Below, piece by piece: positions 13,190 through 22,558 of a stretch of 64,000 nucleotides of DNA (positions are counted from its first letter, which is position 1; every line of letters starts with the position of its first letter). The stretch is from Leptospiraceae bacterium (lineage in GTDB: Bacteria > Spirochaetota > Leptospiria > Leptospirales > Leptospiraceae), in NCBI GenBank assembly GCA_024233835.1, contig JACKPC010000002.1, positions 1,015,001 through 1,079,000 on the forward strand, in the 5' to 3' direction. Below the pieces are notes generated by a model. It was not told where the DNA came from. It did no database searches and saw only the letters and a list, made by a program, of their open reading frames with translations. The position numbers and the translations under genes are program-made.

Positions 13190-15862
13190 TTATTTTGAAT
13201 TTCTAAAATAGGACACAGTTTGCTTTAGACTATCTGAATGCTTTTGTAAACTCTCTGCCGCAGAACCGAGACTCTCTGAAGACAAAAGATTTTGCTGAGA
13301 AATATCTGCTAATTGTGTAATAGATATATTTACCTGCTCCATCCCAACTTTTTGTTCTTCTGAAGCAGTACTGATTCCCTGGATTAATTCAGCAGTAGTT
13401 TGTATTTCCGGAATCATTTCTCCGATCAAACTACCAGCCTGATTGGCAATTTCCAGACTCTTGTCTGTAAGTTCAGATATTTCCCCTGCTGCATTTTTAC
13501 TACTTTCGGCTAACTTTCTCACTTCTATTGCAACCACAGAAAATCCTTTTCCGTGTTCTCCTGCTCTCGCAGCCTCAATCGAAGCATTTACTGCCAGTAA
13601 ATTCGTCTGGCTTGCAATTTCTTCAATAAGTGACGTTTTTTCTACTATCAGTTTCATAGCCTTGAGTGTATCAGAAACTGCTTTTCCACCAACCTCAGCC
13701 TTCTCAGATACAGTTTTGGAAATCACATTAGTTTTAGCTGCATTATCATTGTTCATTACAATAGTTGAGGTAATTTCTTCAATCGCAGCGGAGGACTCTT
13801 CTGTATTACTTGCCTGTAATTCAGCTCCTTCATTGATGCTCTTTGAAATTCTTTTTATCTGTGATACAGAAGTTTCAATTTCATCCGATACTCTGCGTAA
13901 ATCTCCCACAATTTCTTCTATTTTATCTACTGTTGCATTCACAGAATCTTTTAATTGAAAAAAATCGCCCCTATATTCTCCCTGAATCTTTTTATGCAGA
14001 TTCCCTGAAGAAATACCCGACATAACTTCTATCGTTTCCTGAATGGGAAAAATTACAGAATCCATCATCTGATTAATTCCATCGATCATTTCACTATAAA
14101 AAGCATAATCAAATCTACTCTTATCTCCTCTTTTCTTTAAGTTTCCCTCCGAAGCGCTTTCAAAGAGTTTATGTAACTCATCATTAATATTTAGCATATT
14201 CATCCGCAATAAATCTAAAGAACGATTTACATAGATTTTTTTTCCGGGAAGTTCAGACATCTGCACGTCTAAATTTCCCTTGGCGTATTCTTCTACAATT
14301 TCCACAATTTTCTTTTCTTCTAATAAATTTGTTTTTAACTGTTTATTTACCCCTGAAACCATAGAAAGGTACACACCCTTAAACTCACCCTCCGGCATAA
14401 AGTGATCAATATCTCCCCTGCTCTGCTCCTTCTCCATGTTCATCATTTCCTCAATAAATCTATTGAGAGTTTGTATCAGAGTATTAATACTTTCTTTAAT
14501 AATATTGAAATCCCCATAGTATTCATTCTGGATCAGGGGAGGAATATCCCCCCTTCCAATTTGTTCCATATAATTAGAAGCAAGATACAAAGGTTTCGTA
14601 ATAGCGTCAAGGGTAGAATTCATACCACGAATAATATCAGAAAAAACACCTTCGAATTTATCTGCATTTCCCCTTTGTTTCAATTTCCCTTCATGGGAAG
14701 CTCCCGTAATACTACTAATTTCATTCACTAAGGATTGAAAAATGTCCACCATATTATTTAGGGAACGAGAAACTACTCCAAATTCATCCAGTCTATTCGT
14801 TTCTTCAATTTTTTGAATCTTGCCGGAAGAGATTTGCTTAAAGGAATTAACCATATTATGTAAAGGATTGGTTATGGTTCGGGAAAGATAAGCAGTAAAA
14901 ATTGAAAGTAGAAGTAAAATTCCAACAAGAAAACTGATCTGTATATACAAACCCCTTAAAGATTGAGTTTGTAAATTATAGCTTTTCACTAATAGAGAGT
15001 CAGCAAGGTTTGTCTCCAGTTTTTTTAGTTCATTTATTTTATCCGTAATTTGTTTAAACCAGTATAAAGGGTTTTCCGTAAATACTTCTGAAAGAATCCT
15101 ATTTCGAATTCTTTCCACTTGTAAAAAAGAGTCCTTCTTCTTAAACTCATCTAACTCGTCTATAAAAGTCTTTGAAGCACCCATACGGAAAAAACGTTCT
15201 GATATTTCCTGTATGCTGATTATCTTTATATATTTCTGTTTTTCTCCCTCCTTAAATTTTTTCTGAGATAAGAAAAAAGCACCCATAGCTCTTTCAATTC
15301 CTGCATGTTCTTTTAGATTCATAAAATAATAAAATGTAGCTATATAATTTACCATTTCAGGTTCATGTGTGAATTTTTTAATTTCAAATATAGATTCTAA
15401 AAGTTTAGCATTAAAATTTGAATAAAAGCCCAGGACCTCATCGAGATCTGTCTTTCTCTGGTAAAAACGAAATCGCATATTAGAGATAGCTTGAAGATAA
15501 CTATCTGCAAAGAAAATTCCTACAGGTAACTTATCCTGCATTTCTTTTCTAAAAGATTCATATGCATTCAGGGAAACATCTGTCTTCTTTTTTTGCTCTT
15601 CAAGCTCATTGAGATATAATCCTGAAGAACCAATATAGGAACTTGTTCTTCCTCGTTCCAATTGCAAATTGTGGATCAGATTATTCGTAATCCCGGCATA
15701 CCGAATTAATATATTGATTTGTTTCATTTCTCTGTAAACTTTGTATTTTTCTGAAATATCTGAGAATGCAAAGAAAAACAGGAAGAGACCCGGAAACATA
15801 ATGAGAAGAAATAACTTACTTTTTATTTTAATATCTTGAATAAAACTCATTGAAACGCCCAT
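13190..15862 (-). CDS. Chemoreceptor with NIT sensor and a stack of HAMP-like units
   Basis: An 890-residue methyl-accepting chemotaxis protein (an internal ATG would remove 4 residues). Order: TM1 (about 13-32), periplasmic NIT-type sensor (about 50-300; LQLERGRTSSYIGSSG is the nitrate/nitrite-sensor signature), TM2 (about 305-325), a canonical HAMP, then several more HAMP-like units recognisable by repeated (S/K)GNL or GDI and a following hydrophobic helix (up to about residue 640). The signalling domain carries the tip QTNLLAVNASIEAARAGEHG. NIT domains bind nitrate or nitrite in characterised members. No CheW-binding alteration is seen and there is no C-terminal pentapeptide. The SixA-like phosphatase follows directly. 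Confidence 0.9.
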   Translation of the reverse strand: MGVSMSFIQDIKIKSKLFLLIMFPGLFLFFFAFSDISEKYKVYREMKQINILIRYAGITNNLIHNLQLERGRTSSYIGSSGLYLNELEEQKKKTDVSLNAYESFRKEMQDKLPVGIFFADSYLQAISNMRFRFYQRKTDLDEVLGFYSNFNAKLLESIFEIKKFTHEPEMVNYIATFYYFMNLKEHAGIERAMGAFFLSQKKFKEGEKQKYIKIISIQEISERFFRMGASKTFIDELDEFKKKDSFLQVERIRNRILSEVFTENPLYWFKQITDKINELKKLETNLADSLLVKSYNLQTQSLRGLYIQISFLVGILLLLSIFTAYLSRTITNPLHNMVNSFKQISSGKIQKIEETNRLDEFGVVSRSLNNMVDIFQSLVNEISSITGASHEGKLKQRGNADKFEGVFSDIIRGMNSTLDAITKPLYLASNYMEQIGRGDIPPLIQNEYYGDFNIIKESINTLIQTLNRFIEEMMNMEKEQSRGDIDHFMPEGEFKGVYLSMVSGVNKQLKTNLLEEKKIVEIVEEYAKGNLDVQMSELPGKKIYVNRSLDLLRMNMLNINDELHKLFESASEGNLKKRGDKSRFDYAFYSEMIDGINQMMDSVIFPIQETIEVMSGISSGNLHKKIQGEYRGDFFQLKDSVNATVDKIEEIVGDLRRVSDEIETSVSQIKRISKSINEGAELQASNTEESSAAIEEITSTIVMNNDNAAKTNVISKTVSEKAEVGGKAVSDTLKAMKLIVEKTSLIEEIASQTNLLAVNASIEAARAGEHGKGFSVVAIEVRKLAESSKNAAGEISELTDKSLEIANQAGSLIGEMIPEIQTTAELIQGISTASEEQKVGMEQVNISITQLADISQQNLLSSESLGSAAESLQKHSDSLKQTVSYFRNSK

Positions 15863-15980
15863 TTATGCAGGAATCATATAAATCGCTTTTTGATAGTCAA
15901 GTAAATACAGGAAAAAAAGATTGAAAATAAGAGAATGATATAAAGTCATAGAATCAAGAATCTTACAGGAGAGATAATTT

Positions 15981-17375
15981 TTGAGAGCTTTTTTAAAAGA
16001 ATGCTTAAAAGGGGAAGATGGCTTCGTTGAGTTGCGTTATCACAAAAAATTGGCAAATTCGGTGACCGCAGAAAAAGGAAGAGTAGAAAACAGTCAAGTA
16101 AAAAAAAGAGCCGGAATAGGAGTTCGCGTCCTTCATAAAGGTACCTGGGGCTTTTCCTATACAGGAGAAATCAGCATAAGTTCCATCAAACAGGCCATTT
16201 CCCAGGCAAAAAGAAGTGCTGAGCTTTCTTCTTTCCTGCGACAAGAAAAAATTCAATCCCTACCTCCTGTGAAATTTGCAATTGGAGATTTTCCCGGTGA
16301 GGGAATTCAAGAGCTTCTTGATAAAAACCTTGATGATAAAATCTCACTCGTGATGAACGTAGCCGATATACATAAGTTTCCTTCCAGCCGAATCCAGAGT
16401 CTGGCCTGTTCTTATGCAGAAATTTTTGAAGAAAAAAGCATTGTTAGCACGGATGGAGCTGATTGCTATTTTTCTTATATTCGCCCTGAATTCAGAATCA
16501 ATGCAGTAGCAGAAAAAGATGGAGACTTACAGGTAGGTGCAGAATCAATTGGGGTAACCGGCGGCTGGGATTGTCTATTCAAGCATAATTCAGCAGAAGA
16601 ATTAAAAGAGAAAGCCTGTAAAACTGCTGTAGACCTTTTAAGCTCAAGTTTACCAAACGGTGGAAAACATACAGTTATCCTCGCCCCTTCCATTGTTGGA
16701 CTATTGGTTCATGAAGCCATCGGTCATACTGTAGAAGCTGATTTTGTTTTAGCCGGTTCCGTTGCCAGGGGAAAACTGGGTACAAGGGTAGCCTCCGAAC
16801 TCATCACCTTATGTGACAGCGGCCATTCGGAATTTTATAAAGGTGCAGGTGGAAGCATCCCGGTAGATGATGAAGGTGTACTGGCAGGAAGGACCTGTCT
16901 CATCGAAAAGGGTATTTTAAAATCTTATCTACACAATCGAGAAAGTGCCGCTCATTTTGGAGTCGAGCCTACCGGTTCTGCCAGAGCCTGGGAATACTCC
17001 GATGTTCCCTTAATCCGCATGAGAAACACCTATATAGAACCGGGGGAATCTTCTCTTGAAGATATGATAGCTTCCACAGATAGCGGTTTCTTATTGGAGG
17101 GGCCGAGAAACGGACAGGCTGACTCTACCGGGGAATTCATGTTTGCGGTTCAAAAAGCCCATAGAATTGAGAAGGGAAAAATTAAGGAAATGGTGAAAGG
17201 AGTCTCTGTATCCGGAATGGCGTTCGATGTCATGAAAGATGTAGATATGGTCAGTAAAGAGTTTCAGTGGGATCTGGGTTCCGGATACTGCGGAAAAGGT
17301 CAACCGGCCAAAGTCGATGCGGGAGGACCTTACTTAAGAACAAAAGTAAAATTGGGCGGACAGAAAAATGAATAA
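15981..17375 (+). CDS. tldD: TldD metalloprotease subunit
   Basis: A 464-residue TldD-family protein. The zinc motif HEAIGHTVEAD (HExxxH) lies at about residues 249-259, and the C-terminal GGPYLRTKVKLGG is family-typical. TldD with TldE forms a heterodimeric protease known to process peptides such as microcin B17 and the CcdA antitoxin. The start is TTG at 15981 with AGGAGAG upstream. The 3' end overlaps tldE by 8 bases. This gene opens a run of closely packed plus-strand genes that continues to about 28.4 kb. Confidence 0.92.
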   Translation: MRAFLKECLKGEDGFVELRYHKKLANSVTAEKGRVENSQVKKRAGIGVRVLHKGTWGFSYTGEISISSIKQAISQAKRSAELSSFLRQEKIQSLPPVKFAIGDFPGEGIQELLDKNLDDKISLVMNVADIHKFPSSRIQSLACSYAEIFEEKSIVSTDGADCYFSYIRPEFRINAVAEKDGDLQVGAESIGVTGGWDCLFKHNSAEELKEKACKTAVDLLSSSLPNGGKHTVILAPSIVGLLVHEAIGHTVEADFVLAGSVARGKLGTRVASELITLCDSGHSEFYKGAGGSIPVDDEGVLAGRTCLIEKGILKSYLHNRESAAHFGVEPTGSARAWEYSDVPLIRMRNTYIEPGESSLEDMIASTDSGFLLEGPRNGQADSTGEFMFAVQKAHRIEKGKIKEMVKGVSVSGMAFDVMKDVDMVSKEFQWDLGSGYCGKGQPAKVDAGGPYLRTKVKLGGQKNE

Positions 17376-18747
17376 ACAAGAAATTATAAATAATTTAGAG
17401 AATACCAAATCTTTCATTGCAGACTGTCTTTCAAAAGCAAAACGAGAAGGAATCGCACAGGTTGAAATCTATGCTGCTTACCATACCGGGATGGATATCA
17501 GCTTAGAGAAGAACGATTTGAATACTTCCACATTTTCTGAAGAAACCAATTATGGAATTCGTGTAATAGAAAACCACTGTCAGGGTTTTGTCACTACCAA
17601 TGATAAGGCTTCTATCTACGATTCTATTCTGGATGCAAGATCTCTGGCAAAAACCCAAAACACACCGGATGAAGCCATGGAACTACCGGAAACTTCTCCC
17701 CAGATTCATGAAATAGATGGATTATATCATGAAGATATAGACTCTTTAGATATAGAAGATCTGGTTTCTGTAGTATCCCAAATTCTTAACTGGAGGAAGG
17801 AGAAATATCCTAAGATAAGCATAGACAGTGGAGATGTGTCATTTGGAAAAGGTTATAAACTAATAGCAAATACAAAAGGTCTTATGGTGTCAGAACTCAG
17901 AGCTTCCGTTTCTGCAGGGTATATGGGTATGGCCATAGATGGTGAAGATATAGGTAGCTTCGATTATGATTCTGCCATAGGTAGAAATATGGACTCCTTC
18001 CAAAAAAGCCTTACCCATTCCCTGGAAGACTTCGGAAGTAAATGTATGGGAGCCCTAAAAGCACAAACTATTAAAGGTTTCAAGGGAAATATCCTGATTC
18101 CTCCGGATAGTGTTTTTAGCTTTTTAGGAGATCTACTCTCCTCACTCACAGCTACCCAGATACGAAAGAAACGAAGTAAATTTGGAGATATGCTTAATAA
18201 AGAAGTAACTTCTCCTTTATTAAGTATTTATGAAGATCCTCATATTCCCTGCTTCCAGGGTTCCAGTGCTTTTGACAGGGAAGGTGTATCGACAAAGGAA
18301 AAAGAAATTATTCAAAAAGGAGTTCTTAAGACCTTCTTTTACAACCATTTTGAAGCGAGGAAGGCCGGTTTGGATCGTTCCAATGGAAGTGCCCTCGGCG
18401 GTTCCTCCTCGGTTCCTTACTGTGGCCCGGGACAATTGCAGGTAATGCCGGGAACAAGTTCCCTCTCTGAATTACTAAATACAAAGACAAAAACCATCCT
18501 TGTAAATCGCTTTTCCGGCTCAAGTAATTCTTCCTCAGGAGACTTTTCCGGTAGTGTAAAAGGAGGACAGCTCTTAGAAAATGGAAATAAATATCCAATC
18601 AAAGAAACCATTATTACCGGGAATATTTATAATATTCTAAAACAGATTGTTGCAGTAAGCCATGAAAGAAAACTCCTCTATTCCAGTTCCCAGGTCCCCT
18701 GGATATTAATAGAAGGTGTAGATATTACGGGAACGGATGAAGGATAA
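17368..18747 (+). CDS. tldE: TldE/PmbA metalloprotease subunit
   Basis: A 459-residue partner of TldD. It has the PmbA/TldE layout: an N-terminal alpha/beta domain (EIYAAYHTGMDISLEKNDL), a middle segment with GFKGNILIPPDSVFSFLGDLLSS, and the C-terminal FSGSSNSSSGDFSGSVKGG region. It lacks the HExxxH motif, as expected of the non-catalytic subunit. It overlaps tldD at its start and the next gene by 11 bases at its end, so all three are translationally coupled. Confidence 0.92.
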   Translation: MNKQEIINNLENTKSFIADCLSKAKREGIAQVEIYAAYHTGMDISLEKNDLNTSTFSEETNYGIRVIENHCQGFVTTNDKASIYDSILDARSLAKTQNTPDEAMELPETSPQIHEIDGLYHEDIDSLDIEDLVSVVSQILNWRKEKYPKISIDSGDVSFGKGYKLIANTKGLMVSELRASVSAGYMGMAIDGEDIGSFDYDSAIGRNMDSFQKSLTHSLEDFGSKCMGALKAQTIKGFKGNILIPPDSVFSFLGDLLSSLTATQIRKKRSKFGDMLNKEVTSPLLSIYEDPHIPCFQGSSAFDREGVSTKEKEIIQKGVLKTFFYNHFEARKAGLDRSNGSALGGSSSVPYCGPGQLQVMPGTSSLSELLNTKTKTILVNRFSGSSNSSSGDFSGSVKGGQLLENGNKYPIKETIITGNIYNILKQIVAVSHERKLLYSSSQVPWILIEGVDITGTDEG

Positions 18748-19291
18748 CTTGTTTACAAATCCAGTAAAAGAGAATTTAGTTCGACCGGGAAATTCTTCTC
18801 TGTTTCTTTTATTGTCTTTTGAGAGTCTGGAAACTTATTTAAAAGTAAAACAAAATTGTCAGAGTGCTTTCTCTGAAATTTTATTTGAAAGTAATCCCTT
18901 ACCCAAATGGACACCGGATAGCTCTGAAGGCTTACAAATCAAAGTAGGTTCAAACACCCGAATTTTTTCTTTTAAAAAACAAATAAGTAGGGAAAGCCTT
19001 CCTGATATTAAAAAAAAATGTATTAAGATTCGAAATAAAAATATAGATAAAGATCCAAGCTTAAAAATTATCCCGGGATATTTATCTTCCCATAATGTGA
19101 TTCTTTCCGCAACTTCGGATGACTTTCATCGCATTTATTTACATCACGGAGTCTATGCAGAAATTATTTATAAATATGAAAAACTTCGGTACCATCCCTT
19201 ACCGGAAGCAGCCAGTTTTTTTTCACAGCAGGAAGTGAAATACTTTTTCACAACCTTGAGAGAAGCTTTTATAAAATCTATTAAGGATTAA
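18737..19291 (+). CDS. DUF4416-like protein
   Basis: A 184-residue soluble protein. The C-terminal half (IIPGYLSSHNVILSATSDDFHRIYLHHGVYAEIIYKYE) resembles the DUF4416 family, whose members carry NPGYL...LATT...HRIYL..GIYAE. The function is unknown. It overlaps tldE by 11 bases and is followed after 6 bases by a lipoprotein gene. The usual WTYPDYR-like end is not preserved (LPEAASFFSQQEVKYF). Family assignment is from memory of the motif. Confidence 0.6.
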   Translation: MKDNLFTNPVKENLVRPGNSSLFLLLSFESLETYLKVKQNCQSAFSEILFESNPLPKWTPDSSEGLQIKVGSNTRIFSFKKQISRESLPDIKKKCIKIRNKNIDKDPSLKIIPGYLSSHNVILSATSDDFHRIYLHHGVYAEIIYKYEKLRYHPLPEAASFFSQQEVKYFFTTLREAFIKSIKD

Positions 19292-19297
19292 GAATAT

Positions 19298-19855
19298 ATG
19301 AATAAACTATTATTATTTCCTTTCATACTTTTACTATCCTATTTCTCCTGTAAACAGGGAAAGCTGGAAATCTCACAAACTGTTTATTGCGATAACATCA
19401 CCTCTGAAGGTGAATGCAAGGAAACAACAGGAGATAAAAAACTTTATAAAATTGTCTTACCCGGCCCTAAAGAAAATGAAACTTGGGAAAATTTCTCAAA
19501 TTACCTATATTTTCATTCCCGTGAAACTCCGGGTATTATTTTACGTTTTAACCGTTCTTTAAGCCTGACAGAACAAGAACTTTTACGAAAATCATTCAAA
19601 GTATATTATCACTTCAACGGGAGTCGAGGAAAAGTTGAGGGAGTCGAGTTTGGTGAGAACTGGGTAGGTATGTTCCAATACCTGGGAAGTATTATTTTAA
19701 AGAAAATGCGGGAACAAAATGAAGAAAAAACTGTTCCTAAAATTGAAAAAGTATTTCCGGCCAAACTTAGCTTCTATTATGAATCCGCCCTTTTCAAAGG
19801 CAAAGCAGATATGTCGATTGATATGCAAATGAAGGTTAAAAAAGCGGAACCCTGA
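19298..19855 (+). CDS. Hypothetical lipoprotein
   Basis: A 185-residue protein with a lipoprotein signal (LLLFPFILLLSYFSCKQG; Cys at about residue 18). The mature part has two Cys (YCDNITSEGECKE), which could form a disulfide in the periplasm, and a beta-rich remainder. I recognise no family. It lies between the DUF4416-like gene and lptC, 23 bases before the latter. Its location suggests an envelope role, possibly connected with LPS export, but that is inference. Confidence 0.65.
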   Translation: MNKLLLFPFILLLSYFSCKQGKLEISQTVYCDNITSEGECKETTGDKKLYKIVLPGPKENETWENFSNYLYFHSRETPGIILRFNRSLSLTEQELLRKSFKVYYHFNGSRGKVEGVEFGENWVGMFQYLGSIILKKMREQNEEKTVPKIEKVFPAKLSFYYESALFKGKADMSIDMQMKVKKAEP

Positions 19856-19878
19856 ATCTTACAAAAAAAGAATAAATT

Positions 19879-20442
19879 ATGCGAAGCTTTGTTCGAACAC
19901 TTATTTTCATTTTAGCAGTTGCAGGCTCGGGCTGTAAGAAGCTTAAAGTACAGAGAGTTGAAAGTGAAAAAGAATCCGGTTCTGCAGTTTCTATACGTAA
20001 TTTTTCCAGGGATTCCTTTGATAAAGAAGGAAAACTTAAATGGAAACTCAAGGCAAAAGAAGCTTATATTTTTCCTAAAGAAAATAAAACAGTTTTATAT
20101 TCACTGCGTTTTAAACAATTCGAAAAAGAAAAGGAACAGTCCACCATACTGGCAGATAAAGGGATTATCGACCATTCAATAAAAGTTGTATTATTAAATG
20201 GAAATATACAGGTAGATGGAGTAGAAGACCGCAAAATTATCGCAGAAGAGCTTCATTATGATTTAAATACTGAAAAGCTCTCTTCGGATAAAGAAGTTAC
20301 CATCATTAGTAAAGGAACAACAATTCGGGGGAAAGGTCTACGAGCAGACAAAAATTTAAATAAATATACTATTTTAAAACCTTCTGCTATTTCTGTTAGC
20401 AACCCTTTGAAGAACAATGCCAACGAAGGTTTAAATCAATGA
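19879..20442 (+). CDS. lptC: LptC-family LPS transport protein
   Basis: A 187-residue LptC/YrbK-like protein, part of the LptB2FGC complex and periplasmic bridge that moves LPS to the outer membrane. The N-terminus looks like a lipoprotein signal (FILAVAGSGCKK), whereas E. coli LptC has an uncleaved membrane anchor. The body has the repeated beta-strand pattern of the LptC/OstA fold: WKLKAKEAYIFPKENK, TILADKGIIDHS, IIAEELHYDLNTEKLSS, TTIRGKGLRADKN. It overlaps the OstA-like gene by 4 bases (ATGA). Confidence 0.8.
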   Translation: MRSFVRTLIFILAVAGSGCKKLKVQRVESEKESGSAVSIRNFSRDSFDKEGKLKWKLKAKEAYIFPKENKTVLYSLRFKQFEKEKEQSTILADKGIIDHSIKVVLLNGNIQVDGVEDRKIIAEELHYDLNTEKLSSDKEVTIISKGTTIRGKGLRADKNLNKYTILKPSAISVSNPLKNNANEGLNQ

Positions 20443-21818
20443 AAGTTATACTTTTACTACTCTTTTTCTTTTCTTCATTAAGTTTCGCAGTAGAAAATTT
20501 TCAAATTCCAATTCGCCCCCCCTATTTACTTTCTCCCCTCGAACTAAAAAAAAGCGGAACTCTGAAAATACCGGATGAAACAAAAAAAGAAGCCATTCCA
20601 ACCTCCTGGGGAGGGAATTCTCTTACACAGGAAGAAAGAGAAATTATGGGTATAAAAAACAAAGTATTCACTTTAAGTGGAGGGGCCTGGATCTTACACC
20701 GCAAAGTACATTTAAGTGCAGCTACCATCGAGATAGTCGGAGAAAATGCAATATTAGGAGAACTTAAAAATGGTGTTAAGGTTGAAGACAAAGAACGTGG
20801 TGTAACTTTTTACTCAGGAAATGGACTCTACAATAAACTAACAGAAACAATTCTTCTGGAAAGAAATCCGAGACTCTACTACAAAGACAAGCAAAACAAA
20901 ACCACAAAAGTAACCTGCACACGCATACAAAGGTTTATGGCGGAATCTCGAACGGAGTTGCAGGAAAATGTAATCATTGAAAATGATGATTATGTAATCT
21001 ATGCAAACAAAGCCACATTTAATGAACAGGAGAAAACCTTATATCTGGATGAATATCCTTTTATATTTGGAAAAAATCTTTTCATTACGGGAAAAAAAGC
21101 TTCTTACAATAATGACTCCGGGATAACCAGGCTCGAAGAAAATACAATTCTCTTACAAAACTCTTATAAAACCAAGCCGGTAAAGTTTTCAAAAGAAAAG
21201 AAAACCGAAGAAACACCCGTCTTAGAAGAGGAAAAAAAAGAAAGAATCGTAAGTATTTTTACCGGTGACAAGCTGATCCGAGAAGATTCCGGAAAGAAGG
21301 AAGAATCTTATGCGGGTATGTTTGGACACGCCAGACTATATAGACCGGATTATGAATTTGAAGCCGAAGAAGCAAAAGCCAGGGGAGAAAAACTGGAAAA
21401 TATCGAAGCAAAGAAAAATGTTGTTTTCTGGGATAAAGAAAATAAAATCAAAGTTTGGGGAAATTTTTACTCTTACAATAAAGAAGAAGACTATATGCAT
21501 ATAACCGAGGGAGCAAAGGTCGAATTTTTTAATAATCTTCAGGATGAAGAACCCAAAAGTACCCTGACAGCAGTAGAAATTGAGCGATTCGGTAGCCTGA
21601 AAGAAGTAGTTGCCCGTGGTAATGTTCTGATTCAGACAGAAAAGGCAACGGCCCGTGGACAATACGCCAGTTATTTGGAAGAAGAGGAAAAACTGGAACT
21701 ACTCGGTGCACCGGCATTGCTGGGTAAAAATGGGGTTCTTCGCTGCGGAAAAATTATTTTATATCCCAAAACAGACAGAGCTGTGATTACCGAAGGTATA
21801 AAAGTGGAGAAAAAATGA
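20439..21818 (+). CDS. OstA/LptA-like LPS transport protein
   Basis: A 459-residue periplasmic protein with a signal peptide (MKVILLLLFFFSSLSFAVE). It contains several OstA/LptA-type beta-jellyroll repeats, e.g. ATIEIVGENAILGELKNG, VIYANKATFNEQEKTLYL, YSYNKEEDYMHITEGA, ARGQYASYLEEEEKLELLG. It is much longer than E. coli LptA (about 185 residues) and lacks the LptD barrel, so it is probably an extended LptA-type bridge. A Lys/Glu-rich linker (about 245-270) separates two halves. It overlaps lptC and lptB by 4 bases each. Confidence 0.8.
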   Translation: MKVILLLLFFFSSLSFAVENFQIPIRPPYLLSPLELKKSGTLKIPDETKKEAIPTSWGGNSLTQEEREIMGIKNKVFTLSGGAWILHRKVHLSAATIEIVGENAILGELKNGVKVEDKERGVTFYSGNGLYNKLTETILLERNPRLYYKDKQNKTTKVTCTRIQRFMAESRTELQENVIIENDDYVIYANKATFNEQEKTLYLDEYPFIFGKNLFITGKKASYNNDSGITRLEENTILLQNSYKTKPVKFSKEKKTEETPVLEEEKKERIVSIFTGDKLIREDSGKKEESYAGMFGHARLYRPDYEFEAEEAKARGEKLENIEAKKNVVFWDKENKIKVWGNFYSYNKEEDYMHITEGAKVEFFNNLQDEEPKSTLTAVEIERFGSLKEVVARGNVLIQTEKATARGQYASYLEEEEKLELLGAPALLGKNGVLRCGKIILYPKTDRAVITEGIKVEKK

Positions 21819-22546
21819 CAGATCAGAAGACTTTTCGTATGGAAAACCTCGTCAAAGTTTACAACAAGCGAAAAGTTGTAAATGGAGTCAGCTTTGAAAT
21901 CAAACAGGGGGAAATTGTAGGTCTTCTCGGTCCCAACGGAGCCGGAAAAACCACTTCTTTTTATATGTCTGTAGGTTTTGTAAAACCGGACAGCGGAAAA
22001 GTTTTCATTGATGAGGAAGATGTTACCCTCGCTCCCATGTACCAGAGGGCACGAAGAGGGATTGGCTACCTGGCCCAGGAAGCCTCCATTTTCCGTAAAT
22101 TAACAGTAGCTGAAAATCTGGAAGCTGTTCTTCAAACCCAGAAACTTTCCAGAGAGGAAATTGTAAAACGAAGAGATGAACTCCTCATTGAACTCCAAAT
22201 TATGAGAGTAGCAAATCAAAAAGGTTTCACCCTATCGGGAGGAGAAAGACGGCGTTGCGAAATAGCCAGAGCCCTGGCTACAAGACCGAATTTCATTCTT
22301 CTGGATGAACCTTTTGCGGGGGTAGATCCCATTGCCGTAAAAGATATTCAAAATGTAATAAAAAGTTTGCGGGAAAAAGGACTCGGAATTTTAATAACAG
22401 ATCATAATGTCCGTGAAACCCTTAAAATCACAGACAGGGCTTATATAATGTATAGTGGCAAGATCCTGATTTCAGGCTCTGCTATGGAATTAATTAACGA
22501 CCCGGAGACGAGAAGGATTTACCTAGGAGAAGATTTCTCTCTCTAA
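21815..22546 (+). CDS. lptB: LPS export ABC transporter ATPase LptB
   Basis: A 243-residue cytoplasmic ATPase that powers LPS extraction from the inner membrane. Walker A GPNGAGKTTS (about 39-48), Q-loop in GYLAQEASIFRKLTV, signature LSGGERRRCEIARAL (about 139-153), Walker B FILLDEPFAGVDP and H-switch ITDHNVRETL. GYLAQE and FAGVDP are characteristic of LptB. The end lies 12 bases before rpoN, the same order as in many proteobacteria (lptC-lptA-lptB-rpoN). Confidence 0.95.
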   Translation: MTDQKTFRMENLVKVYNKRKVVNGVSFEIKQGEIVGLLGPNGAGKTTSFYMSVGFVKPDSGKVFIDEEDVTLAPMYQRARRGIGYLAQEASIFRKLTVAENLEAVLQTQKLSREEIVKRRDELLIELQIMRVANQKGFTLSGGERRRCEIARALATRPNFILLDEPFAGVDPIAVKDIQNVIKSLREKGLGILITDHNVRETLKITDRAYIMYSGKILISGSAMELINDPETRRIYLGEDFSL

Positions 22547-22558
22547 GATAAGAGGAAC

